A stretch of 64,000 nt of DNA from Streptomyces vietnamensis (GCF_000830005.1 NZ_CP010407.1:4592001-4656000), one strand, 5' to 3'. Shown: positions 16,351 through 25,118, counted from the first letter of the stretch. The notes: generated by a model from the sequence alone, not told the origin. A program made the numbers and translations.

Positions 16351-17670
16351 CTACGGCACGGGCTGGGAAGCGCGCCCGGCCCCGGCCCCGGCGGGGTCCT
16401 CGTCGGACACCCCGCCGACCGCTTCGCCGGAAGCCTCGAAGGTCTCCCCACCGGGCTCCTCGGAGAGCGCCTTCCGCAGCCGAGTGAAGTACCCGACCGC
16501 GGCGACGACGCCGATCGCGGCGCACGCGGCCCACAGCACATCCGGCCCGGGCCCGCCGACGATCGCGCCGGCGCCGATCGGGGCGACGAAACCGGCGACG
16601 GCCCAGGACATGCCCATCACGCCCTGGTAGCGGCCCCGGGCGTGCTCGGGGGCGAGGCGGGCGGTGGCGGCGGCGTTCGTCGGGACGTGGATCATCTCGC
16701 CGACGGTCCAGACGACCACGGTCGCGGCGAAGGCGACGGGGGAGCCGGCGAGGGCGGTGGCGCCCGTGCCGAAGGCGAAGAGGAGGGCGGAGAGGGTCAG
16801 CAGGAGGACCGGGGAGCGCTTGTCGGTCAGCTTGTTGACGAGCAGCTGGAAGCCGACGATCACGATGCCGTTGACGGCGATGACGACGCCGTACGAGGAG
16901 GGGGAGAGGCCCTGGTTCGCCATGGTGAGCGGCAGGCCGATCCAGGGGGCGGTGAAGACGAGGCAGACGAGGAGGTTGAGCAGCACGAGGGTGCGGAAGG
17001 GCGCGTCGCGCAGCACAGTGAGCATGCTGACCTTCTCCTCGACGACCGGCTCGCCCTTCTTGTCCACGGCGGCTTCGGGACGGGTCTCGGGGAGCCGGAG
17101 GAAGACGATGACGGCGCACAGGGTGGTGGCGACGGCGTCGAGGACGAAGAGGGTGCGGTAGCCGAGGAAGATCGCGGCGCCGCCGCCGATGGAGGCGATG
17201 GCGAAGCCGAGGTTGAGGGCCCAGTAGTTGAGGGCGTACGCCCGGCGCACGTCGTGGGCGGGGACCATGTCGGAGATGGTCGCGTTGATGGACGGGCGGA
17301 CGCCCTGCATGGCGACGCCCATGAGGAGGACGACGGCGGCGATGGCCCAGGCGCTGGTGACGACGGCGAGGGCGGCGGCGCAGGCGGCGGCCGCGAGGTG
17401 CATGGTGACCATGGTGGGGCGGCGGCCCCAGCGGTCGGTGAGCGCGCCACCGAGCGGGGAACCCGCCACACCGCCGAGGCCGTGGAGGGCGACGACGAGT
17501 CCGGCGAACCAGGCGGAGTGCCCGAGCTCCACGGTCAGGTAGAGGGACAGGAAGGTGAGGACGAAGGCGCCGGTCCGGTTGACCAGGGTGGACAGCCACA
17601 ACCACCAGAAGCCCGGCGGGAGGCCGGAGACCGTCTCGCGGGCCGATCGTCTGAGTGAGTCGATGGACAT
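16351..17670 (-). CDS. MFS transporter
   Basis: 439 residues, 12 predicted helices in two halves with a central charged loop (PETRPEAAVDKKGEPVVEEKV). Motif A is seen as GSPLGGALTDRWGRRPTMV after TM2. ATG 17670 follows AGGGGGGCG. This DHA1-like family exports drugs or metabolites; substrate unknown. It is divergent from gpmA; a TTGACG-acgcg-CGTCAA inverted repeat lies in the shared promoter. Confidence 0.88.
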   Translation of the reverse strand: MSIDSLRRSARETVSGLPPGFWWLWLSTLVNRTGAFVLTFLSLYLTVELGHSAWFAGLVVALHGLGGVAGSPLGGALTDRWGRRPTMVTMHLAAAACAAALAVVTSAWAIAAVVLLMGVAMQGVRPSINATISDMVPAHDVRRAYALNYWALNLGFAIASIGGGAAIFLGYRTLFVLDAVATTLCAVIVFLRLPETRPEAAVDKKGEPVVEEKVSMLTVLRDAPFRTLVLLNLLVCLVFTAPWIGLPLTMANQGLSPSSYGVVIAVNGIVIVGFQLLVNKLTDKRSPVLLLTLSALLFAFGTGATALAGSPVAFAATVVVWTVGEMIHVPTNAAATARLAPEHARGRYQGVMGMSWAVAGFVAPIGAGAIVGGPGPDVLWAACAAIGVVAAVGYFTRLRKALSEEPGGETFEASGEAVGGVSDEDPAGAGAGRASQPVP

Positions 17671-17750
17671 GTGTGGCGCCCCCCTGCTGTACGTAAGCCC
17701 TGCTTCCGGCGCTCGTAACTTACGCATCTCAGGGGTCGGACGCCAGCGAA

Positions 17751-17767
17751 TTGACGACGCGCGTCAA
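17751..17767. promoter_or_regulatory. Inverted repeat in the MFS-gpmA intergenic region
   Basis: TTGACG and CGTCAA around 5 nt, 81 bp before the MFS start and 29 bp before gpmA. It may be an operator; TTGACG could also serve as a -35 element for gpmA, though spacing to TATTAG (23 nt) is not ideal. Confidence 0.4.
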
Positions 17768-17795
17768 TCGTCAGCGGTCTATTAGGCTCGTACGC

Positions 17796-18554
17796 ATGGC
17801 CGACGCACCGTACAAGCTGATCCTCCTCCGCCACGGCGAGAGCGAGTGGAACGAGAAGAACCTGTTCACCGGATGGGTGGACGTGAACCTCACCGCCAAG
17901 GGCGAGAAGGAGGCGACCCGCGGCGGCGAGCTGCTCAAGGACGCCGGCCTGCTGCCCGACGTGCTGCACACCTCCCTCCAGAAGCGCGCCATCCGCACCG
18001 CGCAGCTCGCCCTCGAGGCCGCCGACCGCCACTGGATCCCGGTCAGCCGCTCGTGGCGCCTCAACGAGCGCCACTACGGCGCCCTCCAGGGCAAGGACAA
18101 GGCCCAGACGCTCGCCGAGTTCGGCGAGGAGCAGTTCATGCTGTGGCGCCGCTCGTACGACACCCCGCCGCCGGCGCTCTCGGACGACAGCGAGTACTCG
18201 CAGGCCCACGACGCCCGCTACCAGACGATCCCGCCGGAGCTGCGCCCGCAGACCGAGTGCCTCAAGGACGTCGTCGAGCGGATGCTCCCGTACTGGTACG
18301 ACAACATCGTCCCGGACCTCCTCGCCGGCCGCACGGTCCTGGTCGCCGCCCACGGCAACAGCCTCCGCGCCCTGGTGAAGCACCTGGACGGCATCTCGGA
18401 CGCCGACATCGCGGGCCTCAACATCCCGACGGGCATCCCGCTCTCCTACGAGCTGGACGAGAACTTCAAGCCCCTCAACCCGGGCGGCACCTACCTCGAC
18501 CCGGAGGCCGCGGCGGCCGCCATCGAGGCCGTGAAGAACCAGGGCAAGAAGTAA
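17796..18554 (+). CDS. gpmA: 2,3-bisphosphoglycerate-dependent phosphoglycerate mutase
   Basis: 252 residues, full family length. Interconverts 3- and 2-phosphoglycerate in glycolysis. Seen: phosphohistidine motif [10 protein letters not shown] at residue ~10, [28 protein letters not shown], and the second catalytic histidine in [13 protein letters not shown]. No Shine-Dalgarno precedes ATG 17796, and TATTAGGCT lies just upstream, so a leaderless or very short leader mRNA is likely. It sits between the mshA and phoRP blocks as in mycobacteria. Confidence 0.96.
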   Translation: MADAPYKLILLRHGESEWNEKNLFTGWVDVNLTAKGEKEATRGGELLKDAGLLPDVLHTSLQKRAIRTAQLALEAADRHWIPVSRSWRLNERHYGALQGKDKAQTLAEFGEEQFMLWRRSYDTPPPALSDDSEYSQAHDARYQTIPPELRPQTECLKDVVERMLPYWYDNIVPDLLAGRTVLVAAHGNSLRALVKHLDGISDADIAGLNIPTGIPLSYELDENFKPLNPGGTYLDPEAAAAAIEAVKNQGKK

Positions 18555-18570
18555 CCCTGACGCAGCGAGT

Positions 18571-18608
18571 GAGCCCCCTGCCCGCCGGACCCGGCGGGTG
18601 GGGGGCTC
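18571..18608 (+). terminator. Stem-loop terminator after gpmA
   Basis: GAGCCCCC / GGGGGCTC with an inner CCGCCGG/CCGGCGG stem, 17 nt after the stop codon. Confidence 0.85.
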
Positions 18609-18751
18609 GTCGTTGTGCCGCGGGTGTCCTGGGGGAGTACCAGGTCCGTGACATCGCGGAGGCAGGCGCTGTGCGGACGGCCGGGGCGTTGCTACCTTCC
18701 CGGCAGGGGCGCGGCCGTGTGGGTGGGCGCCGGTGACAAAGGGGGCTTCCC

Positions 18752-19432
18752 ATGAACGTCGACCGTCTCAGACCAGCTGTTCTCGCGCTCGCCGCCGGCG
18801 CGCTGGCCCTCGTGCTCACCGGATGTCAGGGTGACGGTTCCGCCGCCGGTTCCGCCGCGCCCAGCGCGCCTGCGCCGACCGCCGCCGCCACCACCGCGAC
18901 TCCCGGGGACGCCCCGACGACCGCCCCGACGACCGCCGCTCCGGTCGCCACCCCGACCGTCGTTCCGGCCGCGAAGACGCCGGCCGCCACGAAGACCTCC
19001 GTCCCGAAGACCCCTGCGCCGAAGGCTCCCGCCCCCGCGACCCCCAAGCCCAAGGTCAAGGACTGTGTCGACTCGCCTCCCGGGCCCGACGACGTCGACC
19101 CCGACGAGTTCGCGCTCTACCGGATCGAGGAGCTCGACCCCAGCACCGGGAAGGTGAACCTCGTCGTCCAGCACGGGGCTTGGGGCTGTGCGCCGAAGGA
19201 CTCCGACGGTGGGCCGTTCGTCGTCACCGGCGAGGAGAGCCGCTGGGCGCTCGACCAGGCCGCGTACGTCACCGCCACCAACCCGATCGTCACCAGCGCC
19301 GAGAACCAGCGGATCGGCGTGCAGGAGCTGATCGACTGGGTCAAGGCCCACCCGGACTCGGGGCTCGTCTTCCGGTACCAGGTCGGGAACGACGGGGCCA
19401 TCCACCAGCTGGAAGAGGTCTTCACTCCGTAG
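18752..19432 (+). CDS. Lipoprotein with Ala/Thr/Pro-rich linker
   Basis: 226 residues. Signal peptide with lipobox LTGC (Cys at ~25), then ~75 residues of A/T/P repeats (TTAPTTAAPVATPTVVPAAK, KTPAPKAPAPATPKPK) acting as a wall-spanning spacer, then a ~120-residue globular domain (DCVDSPPGPDDVDPDEF to the end) with a Cys pair. Function unknown. Anchored outside the membrane by inference from the lipobox. Confidence 0.85.
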   Translation: MNVDRLRPAVLALAAGALALVLTGCQGDGSAAGSAAPSAPAPTAAATTATPGDAPTTAPTTAAPVATPTVVPAAKTPAATKTSVPKTPAPKAPAPATPKPKVKDCVDSPPGPDDVDPDEFALYRIEELDPSTGKVNLVVQHGAWGCAPKDSDGGPFVVTGEESRWALDQAAYVTATNPIVTSAENQRIGVQELIDWVKAHPDSGLVFRYQVGNDGAIHQLEEVFTP

Positions 19433-19563
19433 CACCCGTCCTCTCGGCCGGACGGGTGAGGGCGAAACCTTCCGGCGGCCGTGCGCCGCGTACCAGGGGG
19501 CTGAGGGGGTTAGAGGTGGGGTGACCTTGGTCGTCTCCCTCTTCGTCGAAACGAGAAACCTCC

Positions 19564-19917
19564 GTGCGTCTCCGTCACTCCCTCGCCGCCGTCTGCGGCG
19601 CACTCGCCCTCACCGCCGTCCTGGCCTCCCCCGCCCACGCCGCCACCGGCGACTTCCACTACAAGTTCATCGGGTTCGACGGCGAAGCGCAGACGGGCAC
19701 GCTCTACGACCCGGCGAGCGGGGAGTGCCTCACGATCCCCGAGGCCGCCGACCCGGGCGCCTCCGAGCCCGCCTTCGCGCCGCACAACGACACCGACGAG
19801 TACGCGATCCTCTTCACCGGGGCCGACTGCTCCGGCGACACCTGGGTCCTCCGCCCCCACGGCCGCCCGGCCACCGACCGGCTGAAGCTGCGTTCGGTGG
19901 TGTTCTTCCAGAAGTAG
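19564..19917 (+). CDS. Small secreted protein
   Basis: 117 residues: signal peptide with AHA cleavage site (LAAVCGALALTAVLASPAHA), mature part ~90 residues with two cysteines likely forming one disulphide (GECLTIP and GADCSGD). Its layout resembles small Streptomyces extracellular proteins of unknown function. GTG start. Confidence 0.78.
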   Translation: MRLRHSLAAVCGALALTAVLASPAHAATGDFHYKFIGFDGEAQTGTLYDPASGECLTIPEAADPGASEPAFAPHNDTDEYAILFTGADCSGDTWVLRPHGRPATDRLKLRSVVFFQK

Positions 19918-20021
19918 CCGGTTCGGCGGGCTTCCTCAGACACTCCGCGCACGCGTGCGCGCGGAAGTCCGCCACCGTTAATCACCGGCGGAGATCGCGG
20001 TGAATCGTTACCGTCCTGCAC

Positions 20022-20489
20022 ATGAGCACGTCACTCCGCCTGGAACAGATCACCCCCGCCACCGTCGACGCCGCACTCGAACTGCGCGTCCACCCCCACC
20101 AGGAGCACAACGTCGCCCCCGTCGTGCGCTCCCTCGCCGAGGCCTACGCCTTCGGGGAGCAGGCCTGGCCGCGGCTGATCTTCGACGGCGACCGGCTCGT
20201 CGGGTTCCTGATGGCCTTCCTCGACATTCCTTGGAACGAGGACAAGGACCCCGGTGACCGGCGCAGTGGTCTCTGGCGGCTCAACATCTCCGCCGACGCC
20301 CAGGGCAAGGGGTACGGGCGCTTCGCCGTCGAGGCCGTCCGCGACGAACTGCGCCGGCGCGGCGAGCAGCACTTCTACGTGACCTGGGAGCCCGGCGAGG
20401 ACGGTCCCGGCGCCTTCTACGAGAAGCTGGGATTCCGTACGACCGGCGAGGTCAGCGGCGGTCAGACCGTCGGCGTACTCGACGTGTAG
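20022..20489 (+). CDS. GNAT family N-acetyltransferase
   Basis: 155 residues with the acetyl-CoA motif A seen as LNISADAQGKGYGRFAVEAVRDELRRRG and motif B in GPGAFYEKLGFRTTGE. Resembles spermine/spermidine acetyltransferase-type GNATs (Bacillus PaiA/BltD-like), but the acceptor is not certain. Ends at a strong bidirectional terminator. Confidence 0.85.
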   Translation: MSTSLRLEQITPATVDAALELRVHPHQEHNVAPVVRSLAEAYAFGEQAWPRLIFDGDRLVGFLMAFLDIPWNEDKDPGDRRSGLWRLNISADAQGKGYGRFAVEAVRDELRRRGEQHFYVTWEPGEDGPGAFYEKLGFRTTGEVSGGQTVGVLDV

Positions 20490-20503
20490 ACGTATAAGGA
20501 GAA

Positions 20504-20534
20504 GGGAGGGGGTGCGGTTTGCGCACCCCCTCCC
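20504..20534. terminator. Bidirectional stem-loop terminator
   Basis: Perfect 13-bp stem GGGAGGGGGTGCG / CGCACCCCCTCCC with loop GTTTG between the convergent GNAT and Cys-rich genes. Confidence 0.92.
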
Positions 20535-20545
20535 TCGCACTCCGG

Positions 20546-20698
20546 TCAGCCGCTGCAGCCCCCGCACTGGCACGGGGAGCCCGACTGGCAGCCGCAGCCG
20601 CAGCCCGAGCCGCAGCCGCAGGCGCCGAGCAGGGGCAGGAACACCGCCTCGCGCGGTGCCTCCGGTCCGGATTCGGTCGTGGTGGGGGATTCGGCCAT
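20546..20698 (-). CDS. 50-residue Cys-rich peptide, possible metal-binding protein
   Basis: ATG 20698 follows a strong GGGAGGG site. The first 28 residues are polar (MAESPTTTESGPEAPREAVF); the C-terminal 26 contain eight cysteines, mostly as CxC (ACGCGSGCGCGC, SPCQCGGC). No signal peptide. The pattern resembles metallothioneins; a ribosomally made peptide precursor is a weaker alternative, as no maturation genes are adjacent. It is downstream of phoU in the same direction and has its own terminator. Confidence 0.75.
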   Translation of the reverse strand: MAESPTTTESGPEAPREAVFLPLLGACGCGSGCGCGCQSGSPCQCGGCSG

Positions 20699-20819
20699 GG
20701 GGGTCCCTCCCTTTCGAGGCGTGCTTCGCCTCCCCCCATTGCATGCCCACTCGGACCGGCGCATCAACGGCGCATCGAAGCCCGCGCGCCCATGCGCCGT
20801 CCCACGGCGCCCGTACGCC

Positions 20820-21500
20820 CTACGCGCCTTCCACCGGCGCGTCCGCCGCCTGCAGCTCGTCCGCGTGCTCGCCCGTCACCAGGTACACGACGCGCTTCGC
20901 CACCGACACCGCGTGGTCAGCGAACCGCTCGTAGTACCGGCCGAGCAGCGTCACGTCCACGGCCGTCTCGATGCCGTGCTTCCAGCGGTCGTCCATCAGG
21001 TGCTGGAAGAGCGTCCGGTGCAGCAGGTCCATCTCGTCGTCGTCCTGCTCCAGCTGGAGCGCCAGGTCGACGTCCTTCGTGATGATGACCTCCGCCGCCT
21101 TCGCCATCAGGCGCTGCGCCAGCTGCCCCATCTCCAGGATGGTCGCGTGCAGGTCCCGGGGCACCGCCGTGTCGGGGAACCGCAGCCGCGCCAGCTTCGC
21201 CACGTGCTGCGCCAGGTCGCCCGAGCGCTCCAGGTCGGCGCTCATCCGCAGCGAGGTCACCACGATCCGCAGGTCCGTCGCCACCGGCTGCTGCCGGGCG
21301 AGCAGCGCTATCGCCCGCGCCTCCAGGTCGTGCTGGAGGTCGTCGACCTTCTGGTCCGCGGCGATCACGCTCTCCGCGAGCTTGAGGTCCGCGTCGAGCA
21401 TCGCCGTCGTGGCGCGCCCGATCGCCGACCCGACGAGCCGGGCCATCTCGACCAGGCCCTCGCCGATCGAGTCCAGTTCCTCGTGGTACGCGTCCCGCAT
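20820..21500 (-). CDS. phoU: Phosphate-specific transport regulator PhoU
   Basis: 226 residues, two tandem three-helix PhoU repeats (about 1-110 and 115-220) with metal-binding E/D motifs (LRMSADLERSGDLAQHVAK; YYERFADHAVSVAKRVVYLVTGE). PhoU restrains the Pst-PhoR-PhoP response when phosphate is plentiful. AGAGAGGG ribosome site. Divergent from phoR-phoP with PHO-box repeats in the shared 263-bp promoter, the arrangement known in Streptomyces coelicolor. Confidence 0.96.
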   Translation of the reverse strand: MRDAYHEELDSIGEGLVEMARLVGSAIGRATTAMLDADLKLAESVIAADQKVDDLQHDLEARAIALLARQQPVATDLRIVVTSLRMSADLERSGDLAQHVAKLARLRFPDTAVPRDLHATILEMGQLAQRLMAKAAEVIITKDVDLALQLEQDDDEMDLLHRTLFQHLMDDRWKHGIETAVDVTLLGRYYERFADHAVSVAKRVVYLVTGEHADELQAADAPVEGA

Positions 21501-21592
21501 GGTGTCCCTCTCTACGCAAAACTCCGGGGTCCGGGTGGGGCTCGGACCCCCACGCTCCCACGTTCGGCCCCCTGTGCGTCCGGTTCCACCCC

Positions 21593-21625
21593 CTGATGTG
21601 AATCAGTACTTTCCCCCAGGTGAAC
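21593..21625 (-). promoter_or_regulatory. PHO box group proximal to phoU
   Basis: On the minus strand GTTCACCTGGG (21615-21625) and ATTCACATCAG (21593-21603) are separated by exactly 11 nt, so they sit in phase with 11-nt PhoP direct-repeat units (consensus GTTCACC-like). Confidence 0.75.
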
Positions 21626-21656
21626 TCTGGGCGACACGCGCCACCCCGGTCGCCAG

Positions 21657-21689
21657 GGCAAATGAACCACCCGCATCTCCATGGTGAAC
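21657..21689 (-). promoter_or_regulatory. PHO box group proximal to phoR
   Basis: On the minus strand GTTCACCATGG (21679-21689) and GTTCATTTGCC (21657-21667) are again spaced by one 11-nt unit. A 17-nt stretch GTCGCCCAGAGTTCACC (minus strand) is shared with the other group, 64 bp away. Confidence 0.8.
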
Positions 21690-21763
21690 TCTGGGCGACG
21701 ACTGTTCGAGCAGCCACTCGGACGGCTGGGAGAGTGTCCGTCCACCCGCATAACCTGGAGGGC

Positions 21764-22993
21764 ATGGACGTGAACGCGGCGGTCGCCGCATTGGCAGCGA
21801 TCGCCGGCGTGTGCACCGGCGTGATCGCCATGCTGGCGTTCCGCTGGAGCGAGCGCGACCAGGCGCGACCGACCCGTACCTCTCTGCACACCGACGCCGT
21901 GCTCCCGCCCGGCGTCGACACCGTGCTGTCCGTGCTGCGCTCCTCCGCGGTCGTTCTCGACGAGAGCGACTCCGTGGTGAAGGCCAGCTCGGCTGCGTAC
22001 GCGCTCGGCCTGGTCCGCGGCGGCAAGCTGGCCGTCGAACCCATGCTCAACATGGCCCGCGACACCCGCCGGGACGGAGAGATACGGCAGGTGGAGCTGG
22101 ACCTGGCCCGGCGCGGCACCGGACGCGGCGAGGCCCTCGCCGTCTCCGCCCGGGTCGCCCCGCTGGGCTCGCGGCTCGTGCTGCTCCTGGTCGAGGACCT
22201 GACCGAGGCCCGTCGTATCGAAGCGGTACGGCGCGACTTCGTCGCCAACGTGAGCCATGAGCTCAAGACTCCCGTCGGCGCGCTCTCCCTGCTCTCCGAG
22301 GCGGTCATGGACGCCTCGGACGACCCCGAGGCGGTCACCCGCTTCGCGGGCCGGATGCAGATCGAGGCGACCCGCCTCACCAACCTCGTACAGGAGCTCA
22401 TCGACCTCTCCCGCGTGCAGAACGACGACCCGCTGGAGGACTCCGAGCCGGTGTCCGTGGACGAGCTCGTCGCCGAGGCGATCGACCGCTCCCGGCAGCC
22501 CGCCTCCAAGAAGCAGATCACCATGGTCTCCGGCGGCGCCGCCGACCTGTACGTGTGGGGCAGCCGGGGCCAGCTCGCCGCGGCCCTCGGCAACCTCGTC
22601 GAGAACGCCGTGAACTACTCCCCGGCCCGTACGCGGGTGGGCATCGCCGCCCGCCACGTCGCTGCGCCCGCCGGCGACGTGATCGAGATAGCCGTGACCG
22701 ACCAGGGCATCGGCATCCCGGACAAGGACAAGGAGCGCATCTTCGAGCGCTTCTACCGCGTCGACCCGGCCCGCTCCCGTGCCACCGGCGGTACGGGACT
22801 CGGCCTGGCCATCGTCAAGCACGTGGCCGCCTCGCACGGCGGGGAGGTCACCGTCTGGAGCACCGAGGGTCAGGGCTCCACCTTCACCCTGCGGCTGCCC
22901 GAGGCGGGCGCCGTACGGGACCGCCGGCCCGCCTCGTCCTCCACCCCAGATCTCATGACCGAACCGCTTCCCGCCCCGGAGGTCCTTCCGTGA
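21764..22993 (+). CDS. phoR: Sensor histidine kinase PhoR (SenX3-like)
   Basis: About 409 residues: one N-terminal membrane segment (NAAVAALAAIAGVCTGVIAMLAF), a PAS-like sensor region (about 60-145), HisKA with phosphoacceptor in RRDFVANVSHELKTPVGAL, and HATPase_c with N-box NLVENAVNYSP and G-boxes DQGIGIP and GGTGLGLAIVKH. Senses phosphate status through Pst/PhoU. ATG 21764 is only 1 nt from GGAGGG; the in-frame GTG 21770 is 7 nt from it and may be the real start. The stop overlaps phoP (GTGA). Confidence 0.93.
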   Translation: MDVNAAVAALAAIAGVCTGVIAMLAFRWSERDQARPTRTSLHTDAVLPPGVDTVLSVLRSSAVVLDESDSVVKASSAAYALGLVRGGKLAVEPMLNMARDTRRDGEIRQVELDLARRGTGRGEALAVSARVAPLGSRLVLLLVEDLTEARRIEAVRRDFVANVSHELKTPVGALSLLSEAVMDASDDPEAVTRFAGRMQIEATRLTNLVQELIDLSRVQNDDPLEDSEPVSVDELVAEAIDRSRQPASKKQITMVSGGAADLYVWGSRGQLAAALGNLVENAVNYSPARTRVGIAARHVAAPAGDVIEIAVTDQGIGIPDKDKERIFERFYRVDPARSRATGGTGLGLAIVKHVAASHGGEVTVWSTEGQGSTFTLRLPEAGAVRDRRPASSSTPDLMTEPLPAPEVLP

Positions 22994-23670
22994 CCCGAGT
23001 GCTTGTCGTCGAGGATGAGGAATCCTTCAGCGACGCCCTGTCGTACATGCTCCGCAAGGAGGGCTTCGAGGTCGCCGTCGCGGCGACCGGGCCCGACGGC
23101 CTCGACGAGTTCGAGCGCAACGGAGCCGACCTCGTCCTCCTCGACCTGATGCTTCCGGGTCTGCCCGGTACCGAGGTGTGCCGCCAGCTGCGCGGCCGCT
23201 CGAACGTCCCGGTGATCATGGTGACCGCCAAGGACAGCGAGATCGACAAGGTCGTCGGCCTGGAGATAGGAGCCGACGACTACGTGACCAAGCCCTTCTC
23301 CTCGCGGGAGCTGGTCGCCCGCATCCGCGCGGTGCTCCGCCGCCGCGGGGAGCCGGAGGAGGTCACCCCGGCGGCCCTGGAGGCCGGCCCGGTCCGCATG
23401 GACGTCGACCGGCACGTGGTGACGGTCTCCGGCGGCAAGGTCGACCTGCCGCTGAAGGAGTTCGACCTCCTGGAGATGCTGCTGCGCAACGCGGGCCGCG
23501 TGCTGACCCGTATGCAGCTCATCGACCGGGTCTGGGGCGCGGACTACGTCGGCGACACCAAGACCCTCGACGTCCACGTGAAGCGCCTCCGCGCCAAGAT
23601 CGAGCCGGACCCGGGTGCGCCGCGGTACCTGGTGACGGTCCGCGGCCTCGGGTACAAGTTCGAGCCGTAA
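22990..23670 (+). CDS. phoP: Response regulator PhoP (RegX3-like)
   Basis: 226 residues: receiver domain (VLVVEDEES, phosphoacceptor Asp in VLLDLMLPG, Lys in YVTKPFSS) and OmpR-type winged helix (DLPLKEFDLLEMLLRNAGRVLTR to GLGYKFEP). Activates pst and phosphate-scavenging genes and represses antibiotic and nitrogen genes in streptomycetes by binding PHO boxes. GTG start coupled to phoR; GGAGG 8 nt upstream. Confidence 0.96.
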   Translation: MTRVLVVEDEESFSDALSYMLRKEGFEVAVAATGPDGLDEFERNGADLVLLDLMLPGLPGTEVCRQLRGRSNVPVIMVTAKDSEIDKVVGLEIGADDYVTKPFSSRELVARIRAVLRRRGEPEEVTPAALEAGPVRMDVDRHVVTVSGGKVDLPLKEFDLLEMLLRNAGRVLTRMQLIDRVWGADYVGDTKTLDVHVKRLRAKIEPDPGAPRYLVTVRGLGYKFEP

Positions 23671-23694
23671 AGAGCCGTCAGCGGCTCGTACGCA

Positions 23695-23736
23695 CGCGTG
23701 AAGGGGCGCCCCCGTCCGGGGGCGCCCCTTCACGCG
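23695..23736. terminator. Strong bidirectional stem-loop after phoP
   Basis: Perfect 19-bp stem starting CGCGTGAAGGGGCGCCCCC with a 4-nt loop GTCC, between phoP and the convergent lipoprotein gene. Confidence 0.93.
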
Positions 23737-23749
23737 TGTCTGTTCGCCG

Positions 23750-24409
23750 TCAGTGGCCGGCGGTCGTCGGCTCGCCCGAGGCAGGGGTCTCGGCGCCGTG
23801 CGAGGCCTCGCCCGAGGGCGTCGCGGAGGCGGTCGGCGAGGTGGTCGCCGAGGCGGTCGGCGTGGCGGTCGGGGCCTGCGCCGGGACGGCCGGGACGGCG
23901 CTCGGGCCGTACGCCTCGAAGTAGCTCTTCGCCGGGACGACGAAGGCGTTCAGGCCGACGTCGCCGGTCTTGCTGAGCTTGAAGACGACCTTCTGCGCGT
24001 CGCCGTCACGGGCGGCCTCGGAGCCGTTCAGGACGAGGGCGGAGGCGTTGCCCTCGCCGCCGATGACGACGGAGCCGTGGGCCGGGACGACGATCGGGCC
24101 CGTGCCCCCGGCGGCCTTCAGCACCACCGCGGCGGGCAGGCCCGGCAGGCTGATCGAGTCGAGGGTCTGCGGCAGGCGGCCGTTGTTGAAGACGGTGGCC
24201 GAGATGGCGGCCGGGCCCTTGACGCCGGGCTCGGGCTGGGTGATGACCAGCGCGTTCTGGATCTTGACGTCGTCCACGGTGACGGCGGCGTTGTCCGGCC
24301 GCACTTCCAGCGTCTGCGCGTCGTTGCCCGCACCACAGGCGGACAGCGCGGCGACGGAGAACACGATGGCGGTGGCGGCGAGGGCGCCGCGTCGAAGGCT
24401 GCGGCTCAC
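23750..24409 (-). CDS. DUF461-type lipoprotein
   Basis: 219 residues: signal peptide and lipobox LSAC (Cys at ~25), a ~140-residue beta-sandwich-like domain (VTVDDVKIQNALVIT; AAISATVFNNGRLPQTLDSI) and a T/S/A/P/G-rich tail. The copper-chaperone PCuAC/DUF461 group has this layout, but no clear Met/His copper site is seen, so copper binding is not claimed. GTG start. Converges with phoP; whether it belongs to the phosphate response is unknown. Confidence 0.78.
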   Translation of the reverse strand: MSRSLRRGALAATAIVFSVAALSACGAGNDAQTLEVRPDNAAVTVDDVKIQNALVITQPEPGVKGPAAISATVFNNGRLPQTLDSISLPGLPAAVVLKAAGGTGPIVVPAHGSVVIGGEGNASALVLNGSEAARDGDAQKVVFKLSKTGDVGLNAFVVPAKSYFEAYGPSAVPAVPAQAPTATPTASATTSPTASATPSGEASHGAETPASGEPTTAGH

Positions 24410-25118
24410 GGCGGCGGCATCTCCTAGGACGTACGGACAGGCGTGGGAACTAAGGGACAGCTAAAGGTGTGTCAGCGCGCTTAGGTTACCGAGCCTCACT
24501 CCGCGTCCCGCACCCGACCCGCCCCTAACCGATCAGAGCCGCCCCGGGACCGCACCCCGGGAGCGCCCCCGGGGTGCCTGCCGCAGTCCCTTCGCGGCCC
24601 TTCCGCGCACCTTCCGCACACCCTCCGTCGGGTCTCCCGTACGCCCTTCCGGCACTCGTCGCGCGCCCGCCCATGTGGCCGGATCACGACCCATTGACCT
24701 GTTGTTCACATAACCGCCTTGATCAATTCGGAGGCGGTCCCGCATTCCCCGTGGCCGCCCCCGCGGAAAAGCCCGCATCGCTGTCGCTTGATGTCCACTG
24801 ATCAATTTCGGGAATCACCCCCGCATGCATCCGTACGGGTGGGCGATCCTCGAACGGAGTAGGTGAAGAAGGCCACTCCGAACCGGACAAACCGGGGCAT
24901 CGTCCCTCCCTGGAGGGCCTCCGGGTATGTGTAACGTGCGCGTTTCTCTCCGTCCATGCAGCCGCTCCGACCTGCGAATACCGCCTTCCGGAAGCCCTCC
25001 GCAGCACGTTCGTGTCACCGTTGTCAAGCCCCGAGATATGCCCTGACCTGCGAAAACGCCATTCAGAAGAAGCCGAATCCGTGTTACCCTGGATAGCCAC
25101 GGAAGGGGTACCTGTCAC
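24410..25118. other. 709-bp intergenic region upstream of carD
   Basis: No supported gene. The part from 24690 is AT-richer than its surroundings and looks regulatory: TGATCAATT occurs twice (about 24720 and 24801), and GACCTGCGAA blocks occur at 24969 and 25045. TTACCCTGGATAG at ~25083-25095 may be the carD -10 region. Confidence 0.6.
24969..25068. repeat. Imperfect direct repeats in the carD promoter region
   Basis: GACCTGCGAATACCGCCTTC (24969-) and GACCTGCGAAAACGCCATTC (25045-) share about 80% of positions and lie 76 bp apart, the second about 50 bp before the carD start. Confidence 0.7.

Noticed and set aside
24478..24500. TTAGGTTACCGAGCCTCAC as an iron (DmdR) box
   Set aside because: Only the left half fits the TTAGGTTAGGCT consensus.
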